This document shows, piece after piece, positions 1 through 8,090 of a stretch of DNA of 64,000 nucleotides; position 1 is the stretch's first letter, and each line of letters opens with the position of its first letter. This stretch comes from Bin5 sp963662575 (GTDB lineage: Bacteria > Chloroflexota > Anaerolineae > Caldilineales > Caldilineaceae). The notes below the pieces were generated by a model. It searched no databases, was not told where the DNA came from, and saw nothing but the letters and a program-made list of their open reading frames with translations. A program made the position numbers and the translations under genes. The stretch lies in contig OY759723.1 in NCBI GenBank assembly GCA_963662575.1, forward strand, positions 2,232,001-2,296,000, in the 5' to 3' direction.

Positions 1-1
1 G

Positions 2-241
2 CTCCTCCACGGCTCCTTCCCCAACCGGACGCGAGAACGCCGCACGGTCATCACGCTCTGGTATCATCCCAATTTCGAGATTTCACCGCCCCCCATCCAA
101 TCCAGCTTGAGCCGTGACCAGACGCAGGTGTCCTCTTGGCCGCCGCAGGCACAGAAACTCGTTCAAAACCTGGTCCCCACTTATGATGGTGATGCAGAGC
201 CGCTTGAATGGAAACGGGTGCCGGGCCCTGAATTAAAGTGA
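2..241 (+). CDS. Phytanoyl-CoA dioxygenase-like protein, C-terminal fragment
   Basis: This open frame enters from the left window edge and ends in TGA at 241, giving 79 C-terminal residues. It begins LLHGSFPNRTRERRTVITLWYHPNF. The H-G-S..N-R-T..R arrangement matches the end of PhyH-type Fe(II)/2-oxoglutarate dioxygenases, where the distal iron-binding His is followed by Asn and Arg residues that hold the co-substrate. A complete PhyH-type protein is present at 8091-8957 and shows the corresponding FHNALWHSAGPFS..R region, which supports the reading. The proximal HxD motif lies outside the window, so substrate and activity cannot be judged. The next gene starts 86 nt downstream on the same strand. 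Confidence 0.6.
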   Translation, partial: LLHGSFPNRTRERRTVITLWYHPNFEISPPPIQSSLSRDQTQVSSWPPQAQKLVQNLVPTYDGDAEPLEWKRVPGPELK

Positions 242-327
242 AGTTCGCTGGCGCCAATCTCGCAGCGAAAATAGATACAGCAAGCCAACCATTCTGAAAA
301 GATTCCGACAATAAGGAGAACAATTCG

Positions 328-1746
328 ATGAAAATGCACATTGGCGGGCAGTGGGTGGACAAATCAGAAAAGATCGAAGTTCTGCACCCGTTCGACGGCT
401 CCGTCGTCGACACCATTCCCCGAGGCGACGCGGCCGACGTGGAGCTGGCGCTGGCAACCGCCGAACGCGGCGTCAAAGCAATGGCCAGTCTGACCGGCTA
501 CGAACGCTATGAAATCCTGCACAAAGCCGCCCACCTGATGGAGGAACGTAACGAAGATCTGGCCCGCACCATCACACTGGAAGAGGGCAAAATCATCGCC
601 GAAGGCCGCATCGAAGCCTCGCGCGCGGTCGAAATCATCGCCCTCTCCGCCGAAGAGGCCAAGCGCCTCGGCGGCGAAGTCGTCCCCCTTGACGGCGCCC
701 CCGGCGCGGCCGGCAAGTTCGGCTTTACCGTGCGCGTGCCCTGCGGCGTCATTGTCGGCATCAGCCCCTTCAACTTCCCCCTCCACCTCGTCTGCCACAA
801 GATCGGTCCCGCCTTGGCCGCCGGCAACGCCATCATTCTCAAGCCGGCCACCGACACACCGCTCTCGGCTCTGAAGCTGGTCGAGATCTTCCTCGAAGCC
901 GGCACGCCGCCCGAGGCGCTCCAGTGCCTTACCGGCTCCGGCGCCGTCATCGGCGATGCCCTCTGCGCCGATTCACGTGTGCGCAAGATCACTTTCACCG
1001 GCAGCCGCGACATCGGCGAGCACATCTGCCGCACCGCCGGCCTGAAGCGCGTAACCATGGAGCTTGGCTCCAACGCGCCCCTCATCGTTATGCCCGACGC
1101 CGACCCCGAACGCGTAGCGCAGGCCGCCGCGGCCTCCGGTTACTCCAACGCCGGCCAGGTCTGCATCTCCACCCAGCGCGTCGTCACCCACGAAAAAATC
1201 TACGGTGACTTTCTCGACGCCTTCAAGGCGACCGTCGAAAATATCAACACCGGCAACCCTATGGCCGAAGCAACCAAAATGGGCCCGATGATTCGCGAAG
1301 ACGACGCCGTACGCGTTGATCAGTGGGTTGAGGAAGCTGTAAGCGGCGGCGCCGAGCTCGTCCTCGGCGGGGGGCGCGAAGGCCAGATGTACCAGCCGAC
1401 CATCGTCTCCAACGTCAGCCCGGATATGAAGATCTCCTGCGATGAGGTCTTTGGCCCCGTCGTCGGCGTGACCCCTGTCAGCGACATCGACGAGGCCATC
1501 GCCCTTGCCAACGACACCAACTACGGCTTAAGCGCGGCGATCTTCACGCAGAATATCGATTGGGCAATGAGATTTGTGCAGGAGGTCGAGTCTGGCAACC
1601 TGCATGTCAATTGGGGTACACAGTGGCGCGCCGACCTGATGCCCTATGGCGGCCTCAAGGAGAGCGGCATGGGCAAAGAAGGGCCCAAGTACGCCGTCGA
1701 AGAAATGACCGAAACGAAGATGGCGGTCTTCCACATGGGCGGCTGA
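328..1746 (+). CDS. NAD(P)-dependent aldehyde dehydrogenase (ALDH superfamily)
   Basis: Cytosolic oxidation of an aldehyde to the carboxylate or thioester with NAD(P)+. The 472-residue length is normal for the superfamily. Visible landmarks are the oxyanion-hole Asn in SPFNFP (N149), the cofactor Lys in ILKPA (K172), the Rossmann motif FTGS (223-226), the general-base Glu in MELGSNAP (E245), the catalytic Cys in NAGQVCIS (C279) and the EVFGP motif near 375. The ATG is preceded by AAGGAGAA at 313-320, a good ribosome site. The family resembles the lactaldehyde, glyceraldehyde-3-phosphate (GapN) and succinate-semialdehyde dehydrogenases; the substrate cannot be fixed from sequence. A strong terminator follows at 1796, so the gene probably ends its transcript. 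Confidence 0.92.
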   Translation: MKMHIGGQWVDKSEKIEVLHPFDGSVVDTIPRGDAADVELALATAERGVKAMASLTGYERYEILHKAAHLMEERNEDLARTITLEEGKIIAEGRIEASRAVEIIALSAEEAKRLGGEVVPLDGAPGAAGKFGFTVRVPCGVIVGISPFNFPLHLVCHKIGPALAAGNAIILKPATDTPLSALKLVEIFLEAGTPPEALQCLTGSGAVIGDALCADSRVRKITFTGSRDIGEHICRTAGLKRVTMELGSNAPLIVMPDADPERVAQAAAASGYSNAGQVCISTQRVVTHEKIYGDFLDAFKATVENINTGNPMAEATKMGPMIREDDAVRVDQWVEEAVSGGAELVLGGGREGQMYQPTIVSNVSPDMKISCDEVFGPVVGVTPVSDIDEAIALANDTNYGLSAAIFTQNIDWAMRFVQEVESGNLHVNWGTQWRADLMPYGGLKESGMGKEGPKYAVEEMTETKMAVFHMGG

Positions 1747-1795
1747 TCTAAGTCGCCCGGCAGGCTGCTCAGAGTCCTGACAGCTATCTGAAACG

Positions 1796-1844
1796 GAAGG
1801 CATCGGCGCGGGCGCGTTCCCGTGTCGGTGCCTTCTTTCGTTTT
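1796..1844 (+). terminator. Rho-independent terminator after the aldehyde dehydrogenase
   Basis: A 17-bp stem (1796-1812 with 1819-1835, including G-T pairs) closes a six-nt loop and is followed by TTTCGTTTT. It lies between two convergent genes and could also work in reverse for the methyltransferase gene that ends at 1850, although the U-tract is poorer on that side. Confidence 0.8.
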
Positions 1845-1849
1845 CGCCT

Positions 1850-2740
1850 CTAGCCGCTGCTGTGAAAAATCCCCAGTCGGAACTCATGGCCCATTTCCGC
1901 GTCTTCACCGGTCAGCCAGCTCTCCGCCGCGATCTGCGTTGTACACGGACCAAATGAGCAAACAGTCAACCGCCGCTCGCATGACTCGCGGCGCAGCCTG
2001 CCGAGTACCGCCCGCAGCATCTCTCCTCGAAAAGGAGAATAGAGAAAATAGACCGTGCCCGCACATAGGTCTGCGCTGCGTGCGTCCCCCTGTCTGAACG
2101 CCACCCTGCCGATTCCCAGCCTCGCCGCTTCGCAGCGGGCATGGTCCACATACGCCGGCAACACCTCCAGCCCGATCGCCTCCACGCCTGTCAGCAGGTG
2201 CACCAGCAACGCCACCTGGCCCAGCCCGGAGCCAATGTCCACAAATCTGTCGGCGCGCGTCAGCGGCACACGGTCCACCAGTTCAAGTAGCGCGCTCACC
2301 GGCGTCGACTCGTAGTGGATCATTTCGCTGTCGCTGCCTTCCCACGGCTGCGGCGGGCTGTCGCTGTGGAACAGCCCCGCCGCCAGCTCGTCCGCGGCTT
2401 CCGCCCGGAAGTGCAGCCACTCGCTACCGTCCAGCCGGTAGCGGCAGTTGCTATCGAACAGGTTCCGCAGTTGACGCGGTGTGACCACTCCCGTTCGGAT
2501 GCCTGTCCGCAAATCTCGAAAAAAATCCTGGTTACATTCTTCCAAATCGCCCTGCAACGCGCGCACACGTCGCAACCCGGTTGCGGCCGGCTGGTGACTG
2601 GCGTGTATCTGGAACGCTTCCTCCAGGAAGTCGAGCGTCTTCAGGCCCGCAAAGCGCGCTGCCAGATTGTTATCATCATTGAGTGTGGGATCCTGCTCCA
2701 GCGCGGCCAGATCCCGTTCCAACTTTAGAAGATCGGCCAT
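1850..2740 (-). CDS. Class I SAM-dependent methyltransferase
   Basis: Protein of 296 residues. A predicted helical N-terminal region (about 1-140) precedes a Rossmann methyltransferase core with motif I VDIGSGLGQVALL (near 167-180), an acidic residue at the end of strand 2 (GLEVLPAYVDHAR) and RQGDARS before motif IV. The glycine-rich DIGSGLGQ motif and the spacing resemble DOT1-like and general Methyltransf folds; no target can be named. The ATG has GGAGA six bases upstream. It lies 29 nt behind rimO on the same strand and is probably the last gene of the MNT-HEPN-rimO operon. Confidence 0.75.
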   Translation of the reverse strand: MADLLKLERDLAALEQDPTLNDDNNLAARFAGLKTLDFLEEAFQIHASHQPAATGLRRVRALQGDLEECNQDFFRDLRTGIRTGVVTPRQLRNLFDSNCRYRLDGSEWLHFRAEAADELAAGLFHSDSPPQPWEGSDSEMIHYESTPVSALLELVDRVPLTRADRFVDIGSGLGQVALLVHLLTGVEAIGLEVLPAYVDHARCEAARLGIGRVAFRQGDARSADLCAGTVYFLYSPFRGEMLRAVLGRLRRESCERRLTVCSFGPCTTQIAAESWLTGEDAEMGHEFRLGIFHSSG

Positions 2741-2769
2741 AACTGTCTCCGCGCCGGGTGAAGTGATGC

Positions 2770-4179
2770 CTACTTCAGGTCTGCCAGCAGGTCCGTGCGG
2801 CTGGAATACGTCTCTGCGATCAACGGCTCACCCACCAGATCATATTCCAACGCACCATTTATATGCACCTCCAGAACTGTTCCAACGGGCGCACCCGCAA
2901 TGCCCGGCACAAGCACCAGACCGTCCACCTCCGGCGCGTCGCGGTAACTGCGCCCCAAAAGCAGCGGTGCCCCGCTCTCCGCGACCTCGCCCTGGCCCTC
3001 GACGAGGATGTCGAGAACCCGTCCTACCTGCTCCTGATTCTTGCGCAAACTGATCGGTTGCTGGACTTCCATCAACCGATCATAGCGCTCCTCTTTTTCT
3101 TCTTCCGGAACCGGATCGGGCAGCGCCGCCGCCGGCGTCCCTGGCTCCGGGCTGAAGGGAAATGCACCCACCTTGTCGAATTCGATCGCCTGCGCGAATT
3201 TCAACAGCCCCTGAAACTCCTCTTCGGTCTCGCCCGGATAGCCGACAATAAATGTGGTGCGCAGCGCGATATCCGGCATCGCCGCACGCAGCTTTTCCAC
3301 GTGATCGTAGATCATCTCCAGTCGCGAGGGTCGGCGCATCCGGCGCAGCGTGCGCGGGTCTCCGTGCTGCAGCGGCATATCCAAATAGGGCACGATCTTT
3401 TCCTGGCTCGCCATAACCTCAATCAAACCGTCGCTGACGTGCCCCGGATATGCGTACATCAGCCGCACCCACTTCAATGCATCACTGGTGCGGTTGCAGA
3501 GCGCGCTCAACAGACGCGGCAGGCTATCCGGCTCACCCTGGTCCCGTCCAAAATCGGTTGTGTCCTGGGCAACGATCACCAACTCCTTGGCGCCAGCTTC
3601 GACCAGTGCATTGGCTTCGTCGATCACCGCCTCTATCGGGCGGCTGCGCAGCTTGCCCTTGAAACTGGGGATCGTACAAAATGCACACGGCGCGTTGCAG
3701 CCATCGGAAATCTTGAGATACGCGCTGCCCCCAGCCACCGCTGGCCGCGGCACCGCCTCGACATACGTTTCATCCGGTTCACCCAGCAGGCTGTATCGTT
3801 GCAATCGGCGCTGCTCCGGCCCACCGCGCACCTGCTTGACTAGTTCCACCACATCCATCCAGCGGCGCGTTCCCAGCAGACCGTCCACTTCCGGCACCCG
3901 ATCCAACACCTCCTCGCCGTAGCGTTGCGCCAGGCAGCCGGCCGCGATCAGCATCTGGTGCCGCCGCTTTCCATCCGCCAGTTCTTGCAACACACCGATC
4001 GATTCCTCCTTGGCCGCTTCCAGAAAGCCGCAAGTGTTCACGATCAGCACATCCGCCTGCTGCGCATCGGCGCTGGCGTGAATGTCGGCCTGCCGCAACA
4101 GCATCTCCATGCCGTCACTGTCAACCTCATTCTTCGGACATCCAAGAGTGATCAAATGATAGGACTGTCTATTCTTCAT
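2770..4179 (-). CDS. rimO: Ribosomal protein S12 (Asp) methylthiotransferase RimO
   Basis: Radical-SAM enzyme that adds a methylthio group to the conserved aspartate of ribosomal protein S12. Its 469 residues follow the family layout: an N-terminal UPF0004 domain with cluster cysteines C14 (LGCPKN), C50 (NTCGF) and C82 (AAGCLAQ), the radical-SAM CxxxCxxC at C161/C165/C168 (CNAPCAFC), and a C-terminal TRAM-type domain. ITLGCPKNEVDSDGMEMLL and TIPSFKGKLRSR are typical of RimO rather than MiaB. The start overlaps the end of the HEPN gene by 11 nt, so translation is probably coupled to an upstream MNT-HEPN pair, an unusual neighbourhood for this housekeeping gene. Confidence 0.95.
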   Translation of the reverse strand: MKNRQSYHLITLGCPKNEVDSDGMEMLLRQADIHASADAQQADVLIVNTCGFLEAAKEESIGVLQELADGKRRHQMLIAAGCLAQRYGEEVLDRVPEVDGLLGTRRWMDVVELVKQVRGGPEQRRLQRYSLLGEPDETYVEAVPRPAVAGGSAYLKISDGCNAPCAFCTIPSFKGKLRSRPIEAVIDEANALVEAGAKELVIVAQDTTDFGRDQGEPDSLPRLLSALCNRTSDALKWVRLMYAYPGHVSDGLIEVMASQEKIVPYLDMPLQHGDPRTLRRMRRPSRLEMIYDHVEKLRAAMPDIALRTTFIVGYPGETEEEFQGLLKFAQAIEFDKVGAFPFSPEPGTPAAALPDPVPEEEKEERYDRLMEVQQPISLRKNQEQVGRVLDILVEGQGEVAESGAPLLLGRSYRDAPEVDGLVLVPGIAGAPVGTVLEVHINGALEYDLVGEPLIAETYSSRTDLLADLK

Positions 4180-4633
4180 TGCTTTTCAGCACCTCTAGAA
4201 GCAGGTCTTCTACGAGCTTTGTTATTCTGTCGTGAGAATCCTCTACCCTATTGACGATAACAGCCAGCTTAGCCTCATCAATCAGGAAACCATAAATCTT
4301 CGTGGCAACGTGACGAAAAGCCATCAGTTCCAGACAGATTCTTAGTGTTCCTGGGTCCAATGCCACCTTATGGTCAGCACCAATGGCTTCCAGCGCTTGC
4401 AGTGCCTCTCGATGCGAATAAGGCCCAGATGGCCGCTCTCTTCTCAAGAATTTAATAAAGCGGAGAATCAGGTGCTCAAAAGCATTGTAGTAACCAAAGC
4501 ATTCATATGTCAGAGCCGACCGCCGAACAATTCCATCTACATCCTGAGACGTTATATGTAAGACATTCGAGCGTACCCGTGAGAGATTCTCTAAGCCGAA
4601 TCGAACCTCTTGCTCAAACTCGCTCGCTTTCAT
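4169..4633 (-). CDS. HEPN (HepT-like) protein of an MNT-HEPN pair, active-site His replaced
   Basis: Small helical protein of 154 residues encoded directly behind a minimal nucleotidyltransferase (20-nt overlap). In HepT-type toxins the HEPN fold carries an R-x4-6-H ribonuclease motif, often within FRHFFRHAY. The corresponding segment here is FRHVATKIYGF (106-116): Arg107 is kept, Lys112 stands where the second His belongs, and Tyr114 is kept. In the family the Tyr of this motif can be AMPylated by the cognate MNT protein. The substitution suggests weak or lost RNase activity, or a regulatory role. The gene runs into rimO with an 11-nt overlap. Family membership rests on motif and gene order, not on a profile search. 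Confidence 0.65.
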   Translation of the reverse strand: MKASEFEQEVRFGLENLSRVRSNVLHITSQDVDGIVRRSALTYECFGYYNAFEHLILRFIKFLRRERPSGPYSHREALQALEAIGADHKVALDPGTLRICLELMAFRHVATKIYGFLIDEAKLAVIVNRVEDSHDRITKLVEDLLLEVLKSNEE

Positions 4634-4943
4634 ATAGCACCAGACCTTCTTGCAGAATTCGACGTCTTAGGAGTCCGTAGCTACTTTGCAGATCGATTAC
4701 GCTGATGGAATGCTCCGAATGTAGGAGACACTCTCCTAAAGCGCGGAAGAAATTCTCATCAGGCAGCCCCTCCACACAGATATCCAGATCGGAGTCCTCG
4801 CGCGCGTCTCCCCGTGCTATCGAACCATACAGAATTACGCGCTCTGCACCGAAACGCTGCAGTGTTGTGACAGCAGAGGAAACATCCTTCTGGTATCTCT
4901 GGGGAAGAGTTTCTATCTGCACTGTTCTCACTGGACTACCCAC
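4614..4943 (-). CDS. Minimal nucleotidyltransferase (MntA-like antitoxin)
   Basis: Protein of 109 residues with a complete nucleotidyltransferase motif, G40-S41-x10-D52-L-D54 (YGSIARGDAREDSDLDI), and a third acidic candidate in VIDLQ near residue 84. In MNT-HEPN modules this protein neutralises the HEPN partner, by AMPylating its tyrosine in studied cases. The start is GTG at 4943; a second GTG at 4931 is possible and neither has a strong ribosome site. The gene overlaps the HEPN gene by 20 nt and heads the operon that continues into rimO. Confidence 0.75.
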   Translation of the reverse strand: MGSPVRTVQIETLPQRYQKDVSSAVTTLQRFGAERVILYGSIARGDAREDSDLDICVEGLPDENFFRALGECLLHSEHSISVIDLQSSYGLLRRRILQEGLVLYESERV

Positions 4944-5147
4944 TCTTTGTCTTCTGCATCACCAGGCGCGGGCCGGCACGCTGCAGCAGTAGACTGTATC
5001 ACTGCTGCCAAATTGCATGTTCGATCCTCTAGATCACTGATAGTAAGTTCACGCACAACCTCGCCATTGTAGCACATATTTCAGTGAAGATAGAGACCGC
5101 CGCCGGGGCAAATCAGTTTGCGACGATTGCGCGTGCGAGGGCACTGT

Positions 5148-5771
5148 CTACTGAGGCCGAATGCGCTCCAGCAGCGCGTCAAGCTCCTGCTGATTCGCGA
5201 TCGGTCCCACAACAGTCTCAACAATTCTACCTTCGGCGTCGACGAAAAAGGTCTCAGGCACACCCTGGATCCGATAACGGCGGGCTGCCTGGCTGCGCAG
5301 GTCCGGGCCATTGGGGTAGGTAATATCAAACTCTGCCAGATAAGCGAGTGCCGCCGGTTCCTGATCCAGATAATCCAGCCCGAGGAAGACAATCCCGTTG
5401 TCTTTTTCCCGACGCCATGTCCGCTCCAGCAGAGCCGCCTCGTCGCGGCACGGAGTACACCAGCTGGCCCAGAAATTGATCACCACGCCTTTTCCCCGCA
5501 GTTCGCGCAGATCAATATCCCCGCCATCGAATGTCGTGAAGCTCAGGTCTGGCGCCTCACCTGCCGCCCGCTGCCCCTGCACATTCGTCTGCCACAGCCG
5601 CACCGCCAGCAGCGCGATAAATGCCGCCCCTGCAACAAGGAACAGAAGACGCCAGATTTTCACGGCACGCGTGGATGGCGCTTCAATCTGCCGTTCCGAC
5701 TGCGAATTCAGAGGGGCATCTCTGTCAACTACATGAGGCGTACTGCCCTTCGACTCCGTCACTTCAGTCAT
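5148..5771 (-). CDS. Membrane-anchored thioredoxin-like protein (TlpA/ResA/CcmG type)
   Basis: Extracytoplasmic thiol-disulfide oxidoreductase, expected to keep apocytochrome c or other exported cysteines reduced. One N-terminal membrane segment (LLFLVAGAAFIALLAVRLW) is followed by a thioredoxin fold with the active site WASWCTPCRDE and a cis-Pro region near GVPETFFVD. I take the ATG at 5771 (207 residues), which lies inside the end of ccmH with an 8-nt overlap and implies translational coupling; an ATG at 5813 in the same frame would add 14 residues. The pairing with a CcmH-like gene points to cytochrome c maturation. Confidence 0.85.
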   Translation of the reverse strand: MTEVTESKGSTPHVVDRDAPLNSQSERQIEAPSTRAVKIWRLLFLVAGAAFIALLAVRLWQTNVQGQRAAGEAPDLSFTTFDGGDIDLRELRGKGVVINFWASWCTPCRDEAALLERTWRREKDNGIVFLGLDYLDQEPAALAYLAEFDITYPNGPDLRSQAARRYRIQGVPETFFVDAEGRIVETVVGPIANQQELDALLERIRPQ

Positions 5772-6300
5772 AGCGGGCCAGTTCCTCGTCCAGACGCCGC
5801 TCCCGCTCGTCAATCTCGCCCCCTGCTACTCCGGCCGGCGCCGCTGACCGCGGGCGCGTCATCTCCTGAAGACGTGTCCACAGAAAAATGGCGCCGCCCA
5901 CGACCGCAACCACCGGCAAAATCCATGCCAGCCAGTTGAATCCCTCCCGCGGCGGTTCACCCAGAACCTGCGGCCCGTACTGCTCCACAAAATAGTCCCT
6001 AATCGACTCCGCGTCCTCACCCTCCGCCAATCTGATGGCGATTAACTCCTTCATCTGCCCGCACGCCTTCAGTTCACAACTGTCCAGCCGTAACCTGCCG
6101 CCGCACAGAGGGCACCACAAATGCTGGGCAACCTCGTTCACCTCATCGGCAGAGATATCAGTTGTATCGCCTTGGGCCAACAGCGGAGGGCTGCTACAGA
6201 TAGCGGTGAGCAGTAGACAAATAGCAATGAGGATGATGCGCAGAGTGGCTGAATGTGCTGTAATTTCGCTATGTAAACGCGTTATGAGGGGAGAGGCCAT
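5764..6300 (-). CDS. ccmH: Cytochrome c maturation protein CcmH/NrfF-like
   Basis: Haem-handling thiol protein of cytochrome c biogenesis. The 178 residues comprise a signal peptide (ILIAICLLLTAICSSPPLLAQ), the CxxC site in HLWCPLCGGRLRLDSCELKACGQMKELI, the amphipathic stretch ESIRDYFVEQYGPQVLGEPP and a C-terminal membrane anchor (WLAWILPVVAVVGGAIFLW). The family signature is usually LRCxxCqnqsi; here the site is WCPLC with further cysteines at SC and AC, giving four rather than two. It sits 27 nt behind the DtxR-type regulator gene, and the CcmG-like gene follows. No other ccm genes are in the window. Confidence 0.82.
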   Translation of the reverse strand: MASPLITRLHSEITAHSATLRIILIAICLLLTAICSSPPLLAQGDTTDISADEVNEVAQHLWCPLCGGRLRLDSCELKACGQMKELIAIRLAEGEDAESIRDYFVEQYGPQVLGEPPREGFNWLAWILPVVAVVGGAIFLWTRLQEMTRPRSAAPAGVAGGEIDERERRLDEELARYD

Positions 6301-6327
6301 GCGGGTACTGTGCAGAACGAGGCGCGG

Positions 6328-7041
6328 CTATGCCGCAGCCTGCTCAGTCAATTTCACGAAAAGTCGTTTCGCCAGCGAGCGGCCAATTATCTTCACCAGA
6401 CTCTCCGGGTCCGCCTGCGTGCCTTCGTCTTGAATCTCAACCGTACTCGGCCCGTCAAACGGTTCAACGTTGAGCACTCGAATCTTATATCCCGGCTCAA
6501 GATGCAGTTGAGACAGATAGCGCAGCATCGGCGCACTGTGGTTTGCCACTCGACGCAACTCCCCCGCCTGTCCGGGTTGTAACTCTGCCAGGCACACCAA
6601 CTCTTCGCTCAGTACCCGGCCATCCTCGCTCGGGACCGGATCTCCATGCGGGCAGTGGGTCGGGTAGTTGCACAGGATCTCCATGCGCTTCTCGAACTCT
6701 GCGCTGATAGCGTGCTCCAGCCGCATCGCCTCCGCCTTCACCTGATCCCAGGTGAATCCCATCACCTCGATCAGGAACACCTCCAGCAGCCGGTGCCTGC
6801 GCAGCAGCTGCAACGCCGCCAGACGGCCTTGACCGGTCAACTGGATGCCCGTCCGCGCAGAACGGACCACATGGCCCGTCTCCGTCAGCCGCTTTGTCAT
6901 GCTGCTGGCCGCAGCCGGCGAAACCTCCATCTTCTGCGCCAGCACGGACGTAGAGATCCTGTCCGTGGTTTCGCTCAACTCGTAGATCGCCACCAGGTAG
7001 TCGAGCATCCCATCGGTGATGATGTTGCAGAATGTGCGCAT
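6328..7041 (-). CDS. DtxR/MntR-family metal-dependent transcriptional regulator
   Basis: Metal-responsive repressor of 237 residues. Residues 1-65 form the winged helix (DYLVAIYELSETTDRISTSVLAQKMEVSPAAASSMTKRL), followed by the dimerisation and metal region (HRLLEVFLIEVMGFTWDQVKAEAMRLEHAIS, then CNYPTHCPHGDPVP), and an SH3-like FeoA-type domain near 160-230. The Glu-His and Cys/His residues fit the usual primary site. It is the first gene of a transcript that continues into ccmH and ccmG-like genes, suggesting iron- or manganese-linked control of cytochrome maturation. The ATG has no clear Shine-Dalgarno. Confidence 0.88.
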   Translation of the reverse strand: MRTFCNIITDGMLDYLVAIYELSETTDRISTSVLAQKMEVSPAAASSMTKRLTETGHVVRSARTGIQLTGQGRLAALQLLRRHRLLEVFLIEVMGFTWDQVKAEAMRLEHAISAEFEKRMEILCNYPTHCPHGDPVPSEDGRVLSEELVCLAELQPGQAGELRRVANHSAPMLRYLSQLHLEPGYKIRVLNVEPFDGPSTVEIQDEGTQADPESLVKIIGRSLAKRLFVKLTEQAAA

Positions 7042-7095
7042 GGTCGCTATAGTTCAACCGTTGGGAAATGGATTGATAGTCTCGAGAATTTCTAA

Positions 7096-7124
7096 ATTAT
7101 AGTATGTTGGCGTCAGGCTGTCAA
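7096..7124 (-). promoter_or_regulatory. Consensus sigma70-type promoter of the dtxR-ccmH-ccmG transcript
   Basis: On the minus strand TTGACA (7119-7124) and TATAAT (7096-7101) are separated by exactly 17 bp, a perfect consensus match, and point at the DtxR-type gene starting at 7041. Immediately downstream, across the likely start of transcription, are the palindromes TCTCGAGA (7080-7087) and AGAATTTCT (7085-7093). These would suit an autoregulatory operator, which is an inference from position. Confidence 0.75.
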
Positions 7125-7266
7125 TACTGAATCGGTAAAGGATACCAGCTATTAATGATACTTGGTACAGTGCCCGATCAGGGCCGCTAATGCAGAGAAA
7201 TGCGCCTCGCCAATCTGGGTCTCGTCCCAGTCGGCCAACCGATTGCAGTTCGTGTGGAGAGCCCTT

Positions 7267-7932
7267 ATGCAGCGCAAAATCGTCGACCTGAGCTATCCCC
7301 TTGCTCCCTCGACGCCCCCGTTTCCCGGCGATCCTCCGGTGGAAATCAGTGTGCAGATGTCTATCCCGGCCGATCTTCCACCCGCCACAACGGGATATAT
7401 AAATACCAGCACCCTGCGCGCTTCACTCCACACCGGCACCCACATGGATGCCTTCTTCCACTTCTATCATGGCCGGCCCACCATCGACCAGATCCCCTTG
7501 GCGCAGTGCATCGGGCCGGCCTTGCTGCTGGACCTCTCGCATAAGCGCGCCAGGGAGGAGATCACCGCGGAAGATCTGGCTCCTCATCGCCACGCCATCA
7601 GCCGCACCCCGAAGCTGGTTATCAATACCGGCTGGGCGCAAAACTGGGGCAAGGCTCTCTATTTCACCGAGTATCCGCCTCTGACTGGGGACGCTGCCCA
7701 CTTCCTTGTGCACTGCGGCATCGAACTGATCGGAATCGATACCCCTTCGGTTGACTACCCGCCCAACGATGCCCATTTCGTTCTCCTGGGCCGCGATGTT
7801 CTGATCGTCGAAAACCTGACCAACCTCGATCAAATCGGCCAGCCACAGTTCGAATTCACCGCCCTTCCACTGAAAATTACCGGCCGCGACGGATCACCCG
7901 TGCGGGCTATCGCCATTACCGAGGATACATAG
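7267..7932 (+). CDS. Cyclase family protein (kynurenine formamidase-like metal hydrolase)
   Basis: Putative zinc- or manganese-dependent hydrolase of the cyclase fold (PF04199 type). The protein opens with KIVDLSYPLAPSTPPFPGDPP and carries HTGTHMDAFFHF, the H-x-G-T-H-x-D metal motif of the family; a second metal His/Glu set is expected in the C-terminal third (VDYPPNDAHFVLLGRDVLIVENLTNL). I start at the ATG at 7267 (221 residues) because GGAGAG lies just upstream and family proteins begin with the DLSxxL motif; an in-frame ATG at 7162 would add 35 unlike residues. The Trp and Tyr residues that define true kynurenine formamidase cannot be confirmed by eye. Confidence 0.85.
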   Translation: MQRKIVDLSYPLAPSTPPFPGDPPVEISVQMSIPADLPPATTGYINTSTLRASLHTGTHMDAFFHFYHGRPTIDQIPLAQCIGPALLLDLSHKRAREEITAEDLAPHRHAISRTPKLVINTGWAQNWGKALYFTEYPPLTGDAAHFLVHCGIELIGIDTPSVDYPPNDAHFVLLGRDVLIVENLTNLDQIGQPQFEFTALPLKITGRDGSPVRAIAITEDT

Positions 7933-8090
7933 TGCTCCGCATATCGGTCACCCGCCGCGGATTCTGCCGAGCAACACCATCACGCAGCCCTTTCAGCAAG
8001 CGTTCGCCTTCTACCGCCGCCGAATATCCCTCTCAAACCCGATAAAGCCGCAAAGAATCTATACGCCAGTGAATCAGGGGAGGCCCAACT

